Of a DNA stretch of 64,000 bases, positions 31,443 to 44,260 are shown piece by piece; positions within the stretch are counted from its first letter, which is position 1, and every line of letters begins with the position of its first letter. A model generated the notes under the pieces. It did no database searches. It had not been told where the DNA came from and saw only the letters and a list, made by a program, of their open reading frames with translations. This DNA comes from Tetrastigma voinierianum (Eukaryota; Streptophyta; Magnoliopsida; Vitales; Vitaceae): assembly GCA_016808115.1 (NCBI GenBank), contig JAEQBH010004441.1:248001-312000 (forward strand), in the 5' to 3' direction. The position numbers and the translations under genes are program-made.

Positions 31443-32947
31443 AAAATAAGAATTTCTATCCATTTACTACTTTAGTTTGTTTTTAGTTATTTTAGTATGT
31501 TTTGCAGGTCGACCTTGTTTTTAGTGTTTGTTTGGTTTTTGTTTGTGTTTTTCAGGGCATTGAAGTTGATTCTTAGTGTTTTCTTTTAGTTGCTTGTGTG
31601 TTTTAGTTGCTTTTAGATGTTTTCAGTTTTTAGGTTTTTTTATTTTTTTATTTGTAGTTTGTTTTTGTTCTTAGTTGAGCTTGTTTTGGGATTGCTGGTG
31701 ACGCCTATGATGAATATTGATTCGAACTTGTCTTTTTCACATAGAAGAAAATTAGAAATAGATGAATGTAAAAGCGCGTGGTTGACCATATAGTTGTAGG
31801 TCTGACCACATGTTCTTAGTATATTGAGCCTGAGAGTCATGTACCTTTGAGTTATCTTTGCTTGGTTTTAGAGAGGAAAATTAGGTGAATATCCTTCTAA
31901 TTGACCTCTTAAGACTCTAGAACATGTTCAATTATCACTTAGGGCGAAATCCTAGACAACACGACAATTAGGAAATGATATAGGCCATCTAAGGATCGGT
32001 TGAGCCTTTCTAGCTAACCCTTATATGCATTGATCCATAGTCACCCAATTTGAGCCATATTAGCCTTTTCTTTATAGAAAATTCAAGAATGACCCCTTGA
32101 ACATTTTTGTTGAATACCCTTTAGTCAAAGAGCCCTTGTTTACCCTAACATGTTGCTTTCAATGTTATATCTTGTGAATACATGTAGTATGAATTGAGAG
32201 TTTGGTTGACGTGAGTGTGCTGTGAATGGAAATCAAGGGAGATTTGGGGTAGAAAAAGAAAGAATAAATCAAGGAGGAGTATTTTTGACCTTGAAGCCTT
32301 CCTACCTTGAGTAAGTTCTTAGGGGTGTTCTACACCTAATATCCTAAGGTCAACTAGTCTGGGAGTTATTAACCTAAAGCTCGTTAAGGGTAGGTAGAAA
32401 GCTTAAGGAGGTCAAGCATTGCACTACTCCATGCCTTGAATGTTGGGTTTTAAAGGTATACTTGATTGCCAAAAGCTATGGAAATAACAAAAATTTCTCC
32501 AAAAACCCACCCATGGACCCCTTAAAGCATTAAATCCGGTTCAAAACAAAACAGGGTGTGAGATGTATACCTCACGTCGGTGTAAATTGATCCTGAAGGG
32601 TGATGCAACAACAACAGAAGCAAACCACGTCCTTGGTTTGCCTCTAACAGTATCCACATGAAGAGTGGAGCCGATAACTAATAGTTGCGAATCGTGTTAG
32701 CATTTATAGTATGATTTTCATGTGTTTTATGCAACATAAATGCTTGATTCACACCAATATCTCATACGAAAGCTCTAATCCCCCATTTGCTTATGTTTTG
32801 TAGGATTAGAAGGGAAATCAAGCAAAGTGATGGAAAAACAATCTTATAGAGTGTGGATTTCAGCTTGGAGTTGAAGATTGAAGTCATTTGCAGTTTAAAC
32901 CCTGTTTTGTATTTCTATATCTTCTCCTTCTTTAATTTCTGATTTTG
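31443..32947 (+). other. 3' untranslated part of element G
   Basis: T-rich sequence after the stem-loop (31460-31680), then a non-coding stretch with no ORF of note. A second LTR of G might begin near 32690, but I cannot match it to the left one. The polypurine tract is not obvious. Confidence 0.45.
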
Positions 32948-35900
32948 TGTAAAACCCCAACCCAGGTGAATGTTATAATAGTAGTTTTGCAGGCTGATTA
33001 GAGTCGATGATAGAAGCTTGAGGTAGATTAAATTTAGAGCATCAGGATATGTTTTGGGCATAAGTGAAATTTTTCGAAAACTTTCACCAAATGCCCTAAG
33101 GAATAGTGTTTCTTATTATATCGGATTGAGGGTTTGCAAAGGAATTTTAAAAAATTTGCGATTCGCATGACTTTGAGCGATATTTAGAAAAGATTGGAGA
33201 TTTAAGTGAATAGTGATTTTGGATTGAAATTCGGAAGCTGCGCTGGAATTTTAGGAGGTGGGCGAAAATACGAGAATGTCGAAAATAATCATAGAGTCTA
33301 GCGAGGCGAAGCGGGTGAAGCGAATCCCGTTTGGATGTCGTTTTAGAGCGATCGAAGCGTAATTCGGATAATAATACGCTGTTGTTCGGTTCGATTTTAA
33401 TGATTTTAAATCCGATTTAGGTGATTTGAGCTGGAATCCTTGTAAAGGATTTAATTAGAATATTTCATGGTCATTTAGGAAGTTAGACTGACCATAGAAT
33501 ATTTTTGAGTTTAATCGGTATAAAGCGTATAAGGTGAAGCTGAGATAGAAAATTGCTATAAGGAGATATTTTTTTTTATGAGAGCCAATCAAAACCTTAA
33601 TGGCTAAGTTATGATTGAAATATCATGAGAATGGACCCGATGAGATTCTTGGGCACAAGAGCCAATCCAAGGAATTTTAGGGCTAAGTTAAGGGTTAGTG
33701 ACTCATGAGAATGGACGATGGGATTTTTTTTTTTTGGTTTTAAGGGCAATTTTGGAAGTTGTGAGACAAGCCAAAACTCATATTTTATCTCAAAATTTCT
33801 AGAACCAAACCGTAGGAGAGAGGAGGAAAAGGGAGAAAGAAGAGAAAGAGAGGAAAGAAAGGAGAAGGAAGAAGAAAGTGCTTAGAATTGGTATGAGAGT
33901 ATGATTTTTTCTCCTCGTTTCAAGCTCTTCCAGTGATCTACAAGTGGAATCAAGAGAGGAGCCAAGGAAAACCAAGAACAAGTAAAGTTTTTAATGAGTG
34001 GGAAAGTTAGTTTTGATGTTTTCCATACCTAATGCTTTGATTTTCTTGTATGGATAATTCAGAATTGGGGTATTTAGGTTGAATCATGATGAATTTGATA
34101 GAAATTGAAAGAAATGGATTAGGTTAGGGTTTGAAGAAAAATCAAGTGATGAATAGTTAGGGTTTGATGTTGAATTTTGTATGATATGTTAGAACATAGA
34201 TTTATAAATGAGGTATAATGCATTGAATTATAAAGAAAAGGATTTGAATTGAGGGCACAAGATCAGAAAGAAAAGTGTATGAATGCTGCCAAAATTTCTT
34301 AAAACCCCTATTTTTGTTTTGTGCTATAGATTAAGGTAATTATCTCAATGGAATGATCAATTGGAAAGAAACCATAAAAGATAGGGGCTACAAGCAAAGT
34401 AGAAGCGACCATGAGAAATTTAGAAAGCGTTATAAGGCTCCTGTAAATATCGATCGAAAGGTGAGCTCGTGTAGCTCACTGATTTTGCTCAGTTTTTAAA
34501 GGTTGTAGTGTTTTGGGCTGTTATGGAGTTTCACCATCCTCACTGAGTGATTTAAAATTTCAAAAAATAGACTTCTAGTAGAAAAATCCCATATGAAGGA
34601 AATAAAAGAAAATTGTAACCCCAAAGCCCAGAAAATACAAGTGTGGTTTATGTGGTGATTTTTGTTATACAAATTGAGTCATCATAGATGTAAAATACAA
34701 TAATCTTGAGTTTTGGTGATCCAACAAGGACTTTAATTGAGAAGAAACATTGTGAACCATAGATTCAAAATTAGTGAAGAAACCATTTCAATTTATGGAG
34801 TTAAGATCCAGCAACTCTGGAATAGATAAATAAAGAGGTGATTCAAGAGTTAAATCTAAGTTGGCACTCAAAAACATGCCGAATCAGGTTATAAGAGGGT
34901 CGAGGCAAACTTTGGGAACTAGAAAATTTAAAGAGATGTCATTGGATATATAAAGACTGATCTGAGAGTTTCATACTTAAAGAAATCAGTTTGAATACTT
35001 TTGAGCTCAAAGTCTATAGAGTATTGTTGGAAAAAGGCTAATAAAATGAGTGGTTTTTTTAAAGGTTATGTATCTAGTTCATTTAGTTTAAACAATGTAT
35101 AGATTTAAAGGAAGTAGATTGAATATGTAGTTGTGGCTTGAAAAGGTGAAAAGGACCATCTTGACAACGGAATTCGACGGCAAGCAGATTTGCTTAAGAG
35201 AACTGGAGTGTGCCTACACGGTGGTAGGTGTGGTGGTGGTGTGTGGCAGGAAAAAAGTGTGTGCAAAAAGGTGTGTGTGTAGGTGTGGAATGAGCCTTAA
35301 AAGTGAATGGTTTTAATGTTAAACTAAATGTTGAATGAAAATGTTTATATAAATAAAGATGGAGTGGTTGGATTCAGAATTAATATATAGATTTATATTA
35401 AATTATATATGTATGCAATGTTATGTTTATAAAAGTTAAAACGTAAAGAACATAAATGTATAAAGAAAGTAAAAGTGTTTTAATGGATTTAGAAATGTAT
35501 TTTGAAGAAATGTTTTACTGATGCATACTAACCCTATATGACTATTATGGGATCACATCACGAGGTATTTTAAGGTAAGGATTTAGAGGTAAAGCGAAGT
35601 ATTAATCGGTGAGTGGAATAGTGCTAGAGTAATACCTGCCACGCATAAAGCAAGGATCAACCTTTGTGCAAGGCGTGAGTTTCTCCAAATACAGCAACAG
35701 GGTTATGAATGGAATGGGACCGCTCACCCCGCCGGCATCTAAACTCATTGGCAGGCTACCCCCGGGTTCCATCGAAAGAAGCAAAGAAGGAAAAGAGTCA
35801 TGCATAAATTGATTTTTAATTTACAAGTGCAAATACTGCTGACAGAGATTGAAAAATTATCTAAATAAAGGCGCATGCACCCACCAGGCTCCTTTAGCTC

Positions 35901-36604
35901 ATTCTCCTCTTTTTCCTATATTTTCCAAAAAATATTTGACCCGAGAGGTGGCCCGAGAGTATCCCTCGCAAGAAGGGAGTCGAGTCATCGATGAGATCAG
36001 GACGCCCAGAATCATTAGCAATATTTTGCATATTGTATATGTTGAAGATTTTATTGTAAGTATGTATATATGCAGATTTGAAAAGGAACGACGTGGGCTT
36101 TGATCCCCGTGACAGGCACGAGGCAATGGGTTTGAGTTTCACTGTCAAACCTTGATAAAATAAAGGAATTGAAGAAGGTTTAATGTTTACGATTTGAAGT
36201 AAATAAATGTATATATATGTATATTGTGTTTGATTGGGTTGTGGATGTATCCTAATATGGAAGTTGAAAATTGAAGTTTAGGAAGTGTTTTTAAATGCTT
36301 TTATCGTTTTGTAAATTGGAAACCAAAAATCGTAGGAAACTCAACATTTTTCAAAATCTAAGTGTTTGAAAAAGAAAAAAAAGAAAAGAAAAAATTACCA
36401 CTTACCCGTGATTATGTTATAAAGATATGTTAAGGATTGTAAAGGGGTTCCAGGCTCTATTTTATAACTGATGGTTTTTAAGGAAATGTTTCTATATCCG
36501 TTGAGTGCCGGAGGTCCCTGGTTCATGAGGTTAATCCTGGGTTGATCCTTCATTGTGTTATATACATAGATTTTGTGGGTTTTAATAGTCAAAATGAGGT
36601 TACA
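32948..36604 (+). mobile_element. Long LTR, plus orientation, probable fourth copy of the solo-LTR family
   Basis: It starts TGTAAAACCCCAACCC and shares phrases with the LTR at 8361: TTTCACC...TGAGTGATTTAAAATTTC with TAGACTTCTAGTAG near 34530 matches 9310-9360. There is a GA-rich tract at 33810-33880 comparable to 8725-8775. There is no coding capacity. The right end (GAGGTTACA at 36596-36604) is a guess, and no target duplication was found. Confidence 0.48.
33570..33725. repeat. Two-copy repeat in the LTR
   Basis: GAGCCAATC followed by GGCTAAGTTA and CATGAGAATGGAC occurs at about 33580 and again at about 33658, a unit of roughly 78 bases. Confidence 0.7.
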
Positions 36605-37343
36605 TCTTATGAAATGGTTATTGATTGATCGATTGGACAAAGTGACTTGGTTTAATAATACTAAAGACTATTCACCTCTAAAGAATCGCAAAAATCTATA
36701 AACTTGATATGAAGAACTCGAATTTTTAAATATAATCAGTGTCCAATGAGTTATAGCATAACAACCAGAAATTATTCAATCCCCGATCGCCATGCCAAAA
36801 ACTATTAATTAATATATGCAAATTTTCAGAGGTTTAGGTAATAATTTTCAATTTAATCGGTTTTGGGCCCAAATAACTGGTACAAAGTTATACAAGTAAT
36901 AAATGATTTTTAAGTCTGATATCATCTTACAGAGATTGATTAGAAAATTTAAAAGATTAATCAGTTCCTCATCACTCAAGATCTTCACTATTCTAACTTC
37001 AAATTTAAGAGAGATCAACTTCTCATGGTAAAGTAAAGAATCAGAAGAATAAAATAAAATAAAATTCCAAAATACATGATCGTGAGAGTTCACTGAATTA
37101 AAAACACTGAAAGAAAAACATAGTTTGGGACCATCACTGGAAAATTTCCAAATAAATATAAAGAGTAGGGACATGTGAACATTGAATCATTCAAGAGCAA
37201 TTTAGTGTCGCAATGGATTTCTCCTAATACCTACATATTTACTCTCCAATTCACCACACTCATTCCAGGGGACAATGGGTCCAAGAGTCACTAGAGAACT
37301 CATCCCTAGATCGACTATTTTTCCTTTTCTCAAAGACGCCAAA
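36605..37343. other. Unassigned sequence left of element C
   Basis: No gene or element end recognised in this stretch. Confidence 0.4.
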
Positions 37344-38450
37344 CCATTGATCTCAGTCCAAAGAATCCGAATGAACAAAATTTATACCTATTTCTCCTAC
37401 TGTCGAGTAAGGTCACGACTATAATGGGTCCTCTAGAATGAACACGTGGATGGGCTTTCTTCTTCTCGTACAAAGCTGGCCTGCAGTGAAGTTCAACTGG
37501 AACTGATTTTAGATTTGGTAAAAATAGGGGGTTTGATGGTTGAAATCGGAAATAAAATGAAATAGCAAACATAGCGAAATCTCCTCATGTCGCCATTCGT
37601 TTGATGTTCACAGAATTGAGTTCGCATTCTTCTCTCGCCATGTGTCAGATGATCCAGGAAGTCATCCTTCAACCATTTTCTCATGAGAAACTGACCTATC
37701 AATCTGTAGAGGTATCGAGTCTGGGGACATATTTGTAAACAAAGAAAACTTTATTTCCTTAGTCCCAATCCTCTAGCACGAATAAACAGAACAATTAATC
37801 ATGATCGAATGATAGCATCGGGTTAAAACCCAGTGATTATGGGCACAAAGTCATCTGGGGTAGTGTGGTCTAGAAGGGATCTGAACTGAAGGCAGAGGCA
37901 AAAAGATATGATACGCAAGCGTGAAGTTTATAACCTCAGCTAATTCTGATCCCTGGTCCAAGAGCCTCCTCTACAGGTCGAGTCAATCCGCCTCCAAAGG
38001 CTTGCAGTCCTAAGAGCTCTTTTAAAAGTTGCAGAAACAGAGAAAATGAAGTCCGAAAGATAGATCGCCAGCTTGGCACCAGGCAGCCTGCATTGATCAG
38101 CGACTCAAAGATTCAGATGGATCCCCACATAGTCACAGAGAAATCCAAACATAACAAACAGTGAATGAGGTGAATCTAGTCGAACACACAAAGGGTAATC
38201 AGAAACAACAAAAATACAGTGCCCAAACTGAGCTGAATTTTAGAACGTGGTAATTTAAACCCAGAGAAATTGCAAGGTGTTTGCTCTCGTCGCCCTCCGT
38301 TCTTCCATTCTGATCCATAAAACAGTCCGAACTGATCTTCGATTCAACGCTCTGAATCCCCGTGGGAGAACCCAGGTCCAGAAACCACAGTACCAATATA
38401 AGCTATCATGCAGAATGGACCAATGTACACCAGTGGATTCTGACTGATTA
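37344..38450 (-). mobile_element. 3' LTR of element C
   Basis: Pieces align with 47137-48270 at a nearly constant offset of about 9.8 kb: AGGGGGTTTGATGGTTGAAA (37526 versus 47317), GTGTGGTCTAGAAGGGAT (37862 versus about 47656) and GAAATTGCAAGG (38265 versus 48089). The outer end is uncertain. Confidence 0.6.
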
Positions 38451-40180
38451 TTGACAGAGTTCCAAATCAAGAACTGATGTGAATAGGGTCTGAGTTCGTG
38501 TACACCCATCCCTGAACCGATAATATCAATATATCCTCAGAAAATACAAAGAGAGAAATAAAATAGGATTGGTGGGCAGCAGGCAAACAGCATGAAAAAG
38601 TGTACCAGTAACCAAGAGGAACAGAAACGAACAACAGATCATCAAGACGAGCATCCACTTAATCATCAGATTCACAAAAGATAAGTGTCTGAGTCCTCTT
38701 CAGAGCATCAACCTGAACTTCCACCAAACTAAGCGCTGGCTGACATTTGAAGAACCGCCGAACCACACTTCCCCTGAACCCAGTGAAGGGGCCAGAAACC
38801 AGCGTAACGAACGGTAGCCCGAATAGATCTAGATCCCAGATGATCCCTCATAAATTCTTTCGATTGTAAAACATAATGAGAATCAGATCTTGAGATGTTC
38901 ACAGAAAAGAGACCAACACATCCAACCAACAAGTGCCTTAGTGTACCAAGCTAAAGATGCCAACCATTAAACTTTTCACGTCACCTCGAATTTAAATGAG
39001 CGACCTGAACAACCCAAGAGAACCTGTACAAACCCCCATTCATCCATGGTGACGATGTAGCCCAGCAGGGTTCCCAAACTAACTGGGCGAACGCCTAAAT
39101 GCCAAGAAGGCACCCTCTGATCAGCTCTTGAAGCCCAAGATAAAGGCCAGCACTTTTTATTTTTTTGAAACCCACACGCTTTATCTAGGGTCAGAACCAC
39201 TAATAGTGCCAAAGTGAATAGGGCCTGGGTTTTGCAGTGGTTTAGAAATGATACACATCGAAGAAACTGAATGTAATGGTATGTAGGGCATTAGTCAAAG
39301 TAAAGAAAGTAGGTTGGGTACAGAAAAAACAGTCCATCCAGGTCATCCACTTAGTAGGCAGAATCAACTAATAATAAATAGAATTGGGAGATGTGTTTAA
39401 ATTTTCTTACTATAGCCTATATTATACAAAAAAAAAAATTGTTGTAATGAAACTAAAATTGTAAAACTTATAGATAAAATAAAATACTAGTGTTGTGCAC
39501 TTATATTTTCATTATCACTTAAAGAGAACTATTAATAGTCATTAAACTACACAAAACGGACTCTCAATAATAATAGTAAAAGGTACATTATAGTTTCACT
39601 TCCTTCATTAACCTCCCAAACTAATAGTCACATCGTCTCCTACTTGTGGTTCGATTGAAAGTTAATGAAGGCACATCTCCTCAGTGTGGTAATCGTAGTC
39701 GTCATCACCAATGATTGGCAGTTTGGAAACGCATTTAAGTCAATGAAGCGAGCACCGGGCGGTTTGACGCCACGGCAACGCAAGAAGATTCAAAGAAGTC
39801 TGTCAGATGGCCGTGTACACCACTGGCCGCTGTAGTGGAGCCAAGAGGTCAAGGTGCATCAAGAAGAAGTCCAGGCGCCCGTGTGGCTTTGAATCTTACA
39901 GCAGATAACATTGTTACGCGTGAGAATGGTTGTGGTCGAGCAACAACTATCGCCAACATCCTTCCTGGCCAATAGCAGAGGGCAAGAACGAAGATACCGT
40001 AATGGTTGAAAAGTGCTGATTGCATCCAATGATAGCTGAAATCACTGGCTATATGTAGATTGGACCATGTGGTGAAAGTGGCTCTACTCCGGCTGACCAA
40101 AGGACTGGGGCATTGGAGGTGCAGAGGAAGATATAAAAGGTGGATAAGACTGATGGGGCCTGGAACTAACTGAAATCATC
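38451..40180 (-). other. 3' untranslated part of element C
   Basis: No coding frame that I can assign. A pyrimidine run, ACAAACCCCCATTCATCC near 39020, would be a polypurine tract on the minus strand and could mark the start of the 3' LTR. If so, the LTR is longer than given. Confidence 0.35.
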
Positions 40181-40188
40181 GGGTAACC

Positions 40189-40899
40189 CTAGAGACCATC
40201 TTCACTACGATCATCTGCCTCATCTTCCACTAGGTCTCGCGAGGAGGTGAGGAGCACTGGTGCACAAACCGGCCACTTTCTAAAGAATAATATCAAACAT
40301 GACGATTTCAATTCTAAACGGAAGAAACCAAGGTGTTTTAAACCCGAAAGTAATAGCTTAAATAGTAAGGAAACGGCCCTGGCCAACTGATTCATGCAAT
40401 CTGTCCCCTAAACAGTGAGAAGTCGCATGAGTCTGCATGGTCGAACCAAAAACCTTCTCGACATATGATAGAGAGCCTTTAGTATGAATCCTGCCTTCAC
40501 ATCTTAATGTCGAGGGAAACAATCGATCGGCAAAGACATGGTATTTCAAAAGACACTCCGGGAGTGAGCGCCTCCCACTTAATAGGTCCGACCGATGTAT
40601 CTCGGCAAGGATACACCATCTCGAGGTGAGGGCAGCCACCTATCTATACTCTACCGAATTGCGCACGACTGTGTCGAATCGGCAAATGGCAAGTAGTGAC
40701 TGAGTACGCCCTTCAGCCATTCCATGAGGAAAGCCCTGCAAATAGATTGGGGATCTGTAGCTCGAGTCGTGGTTCGATAGAACTCAATGATCACTGGTGA
40801 ATTGGCATTGTGGTCGAAAGGTCTCCAGTGAGTACTACTGGCAGCAAACCGTGAGAGGAGTCTCAAGTTCGTGAAGCGGCGGCGGTGTCGAAAGCTCAA
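40189..40899 (-). pseudogene. Env-position ORF relic of element C (weak)
   Basis: Two minus-strand frames (40899-40651 and 40639-40358) lie downstream of integrase, where other elements of this window have the plant-transposon-type ORF. The similarity (VIIEFYRTTTRATDPQS against VREFYxNL-type starts) is faint. Position is the main argument. Confidence 0.35.
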
Positions 40900-41939
40900 A
40901 ATGCTCGCTAGGCAAGATCCTTAGTTACCAGGCCTGAATTCCTCCCCGAATGGGCCACAATGATGATTAAATGCCGAGAATGGTTTAGACTCATCTTGAG
41001 TGAATGTTAGAATCGGACCTCAGTGGTGCGGTGATGAAGGATGCCACCGGGTCATGGGTTGAGATTTCACCTCAACCATGTGTCTGAGCCCTCTTGCGAC
41101 TCTGGGGCCTCCCCGGATGGGTCAGCGATGAGGAGGAGAGGGAGGCTACCCTCGTCTTGCATTCGCTGTGGATCAGTAAACAGGAGTAAGGTAGTGCAGA
41201 TTCACAAGCAAAGTTAGAGAATACGACAGAATATGCAATACAAATTACCGGACCTGGGAAAAGGCCCCATTTTGTAGTCTCAGAAATGAATCAGGTCCAC
41301 CACTGTCCTCTCAGAGTCTGATAGATAAGGATGCAGAGAGGATGGGGAGAAGGAAGATTTGCCTAGAGGATTTTCTTCAGAAGGAGATGGGAACAAATCC
41401 CACAGAACAGGTAGGGATATTTATAAAGGGTTTGGGAAGGTGAAGAGCCCAGGTTACTTAGGGTCCATAAATGGGCACAAAAGTTAAGGTTTAGTGAATT
41501 GGGAAGGAATGAACGGGGCTAATGAGGAATTGAAAGGTCTGGAATTGAAGAGTTGTGTAGAATTAAAGGGCGCAAAAATTTAGAAGAAAATTCTAATATT
41601 AAAATTCGCAACTCACAAAAATGGCCACCAACATGCCGAAACCGCTTTCCCACTTCAAATAACACTTGCAAACAAACACCAAAATTATGAATAAGAGAAT
41701 ATGGAAGTGGAACAAGGTAACTAAAAATAGGCTAAAACTAAGAAAGCATGAAGTCAAATATAAAATTAAGTGAATACAAAATCCAGCCAGGAGTGGCTTT
41801 AGTCTCCGCAGAGATCTGTCACCAAGGTAGTTTTTCAAACTTATGTTCATGAGGTATCTTGTCCTGGGTCAGGTGAAAGGACCACATGCTAAGCCTTTAA
41901 TATTCACTGGAACACCTTATTATCTTGAATTAGTAATCT
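40900..41939 (-). other. Post-integrase spacer of element C
   Basis: No GTCGCGAC cluster is visible here, unlike in elements A and D. A very eroded stem-loop-like CTACCTTGGTGAC (minus, near 41832) may be the remnant of the post-pol hairpin. Confidence 0.4.
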
Positions 41940-43150
41940 CCACCGTCGACTGGTGTAGACCTCATGGACAGTGAAAGGACTAGTCCACCTTGATTTGAGC
42001 TTGTTGGAAAGAGATTGGGCTTGAATCATGATGAAGATTTGTCCAGTATTTTTTCAAATTCTTCCAAATCCACTCTATCGGTCATAAATCCTTTCACCCT
42101 CTGGCTTTTGCAATTTTAAGTTCATTAGACTATTTCAGCTCCTTCCACCATCGATATAGAGGAACCTTTATACGATCCTTCCAAGTCAGGTCAGCTCACT
42201 TCACCAGCTGTGTATTCCATTCCATACAGGAGGTGGCATGCTCTACACAACCGATAGGTGATATTTGAGAATTTGTTCTGGTAGTCCGCCTCAGAAAGTC
42301 TATAGTGAGTCGAAGTGTGCTTATAAAATTCATCCTTTCTGTCAGATACTCACTTTCATCATAATGGTTTTGATTTCGTCAAGAAGCCTCTACCTCCGTC
42401 CACCGGTTTAAGGATAAAAAGTAAGTCATGATTAGGTTTCACCCATATTTATTAGAGGGTTTCCTGTGCGTTTTATTGCAAAAATGTGAACCTCCATCTT
42501 AATATGGCTCTTTGTGCACCAAATCTGGAGATATTTTCTTATAAACTGCATCACTCCTTATGTCACCATTTTGCAAGGAATCGCTTCACTCACTTTGGAT
42601 ACATAGTCAACCCTCATCATACTGATATACGACACCAAAAGATTTTGAATAGTCCCGCTGAAATCAGTTATCTTCAAACATCAGAATAAGTCCACTACTG
42701 TGGATCGTCTGCGGCACTGATTCAGAAAGCTTTTGGTCTTTAGATCATCACCTTATAAGGTTGCGGGAGTAATTTTGAAGAGAAGCACAGCTAAAATCCT
42801 GATTAAAGCAACACCTTCACTTGATGCTTTTTCGTGGAAGCTAAATAGCCACCACAAGTATTTTCTCACGGCAAGGCTGAGGAATCCCCAACGTTTCCTC
42901 TCGTACACATCTTCTAATTATCCGGTCTGGTAATACACATTTTAAAACTAAATGGCTCCTCCCTGTAAGGTGTGAGGGATTATGAGAAGTATTTCTTTTA
43001 TCCCTGTGTCGATCTCAGATTGATTAGTTGTTAAGAAATTGCAATGTGACATACCATAAGTACTTCACTACATGAGGGGACCTCCGAAAATTCATCATTA
43101 ACAGGACTAGAGTGTCAGGTGCTATGGTTAGTCAGAGAGATGGTCTCACA
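41940..43150 (-). pseudogene. integrase relic of element C
   Basis: On the minus strand the C-terminal core is recognised by an eroded RACHLLYGMEYTA near 42240, corresponding to GKACHLPVELEHxAYWA in the family. The SH3-like end is read as NLFPTSSNQGGLVLSLSM near 42005-41955. The catalytic core is not readable. Inactive. Confidence 0.55.
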
Positions 43151-43208
43151 CAATATCTACCCCTTTTGATCTTTTAATCAGAATTCGATTTCCTTTGATG
43201 TATAATCA

Positions 43209-43421
43209 TCATGTATAGTTAGCATCTTGCTTGGTGAGGAGGTACTTCAAGGTCGAATGACTAAAATAATGATGTCCGATCCCAATTGTAAGAAAAATAA
43301 AATTATTCAAGGCATAGACCATCAAGCAGTGTTTCCTTTCTTCATGGTGTTGTAGTTTCTCGTTTCTTTGTTGCAAAGCTTTGCCGTAGGTAGACCAGAT
43401 GGTTTCCCATCTTCTATCCAA
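43209..43421 (-). pseudogene. RNase H relic of element C
   Basis: The minus frame ends in STLKYLLTKQDANYT, the conserved HATLKYLLxKxDA block of Athila/Tat RNase H. Before it, YALNNFIFLTIGIGHHYF corresponds to the region with FALDKFRxYL. Other parts are unreadable. Confidence 0.7.
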
Positions 43422-43759
43422 GAATCAAGCCCGATAGCAAGATCACTTGCATCACATTATGACCTTAAAAGCGAACTCCGCTAGTTTGCGCTTTTACTAT
43501 AGGTGCAAATGTCATGGATTTCAGTTTTCAAGCTTTTTAGTCCTTTCAATAGCTCATACGCGGTTTGGCACTTTCGAAATATCCTCACATGTGAACCTCC
43601 ATAGAAGCCCCATGTCCATGAACTGCCCCACCGCTCACACTGTGGGAGGTAGTAACTCATTTATCGCCAACTTCTCGACCTCGCATTCCACTTCAATCCC
43701 CTCATGGATAGCTACGCCGCAGATCTATCCTTCATTCCAACGCTCATGAGTCACATTTC

Positions 43760-44260
43760 TCCCGCTTTAGTACCAAGTTCTTTTCAATGTAAACATGGAG
43801 CACGCTCAAGGTTGGTCAAGTTATTCTAAAAGTATCACCATAAGGTGATATCATCCATATATACCTCCATAATGCTTCCACCACGTCGAAAAATACTAAG
43901 CATACACCTTGGAAAAAGATCGGTGGTCGTAAAGGGCCAGCGGCATCCTCCGTAGTATACGCGGCTAAAATGGTGGTGAAAGGGTTTTCCTTTGTAATGT
44001 AAGAATAACTTCAATTTAGTATCCGCATTAACCATCCGAAGGTGAGAATGAGTGCCCGAAAATTCCTTCAGAGTTATCAATGAAAGGTAAAGAAAACACT
44101 TCTACCATTTAATCTCCCGTAGTCAATGCATACCCTCCAACCCAGCAGAAGAGCAGCACCTTCTCCTTTTTTCATTTCACTGTTGGTCACCCCGATTTAG
44201 CTAACCCAGTCGACCAACTGTGTTAATCTCAATGGTAACGATGCCATCACAGGTTCGAAC
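43760..44260 (-). pseudogene. reverse transcriptase relic of element C
   Basis: On the minus strand GWRVCIDYGRLN (about 44135) is followed, after a frame change, by PRCMLSIF (about 43910) and the catalytic motif EVYMDDITLW (about 43863-43835). Both catalytic Asp codons remain, but stops and shifts separate the blocks. Confidence 0.78.

Noticed and set aside
42486..42933. Two plus-strand frames as possible small genes
   Set aside because: They are antisense to the integrase relic of element C, with no independent support.
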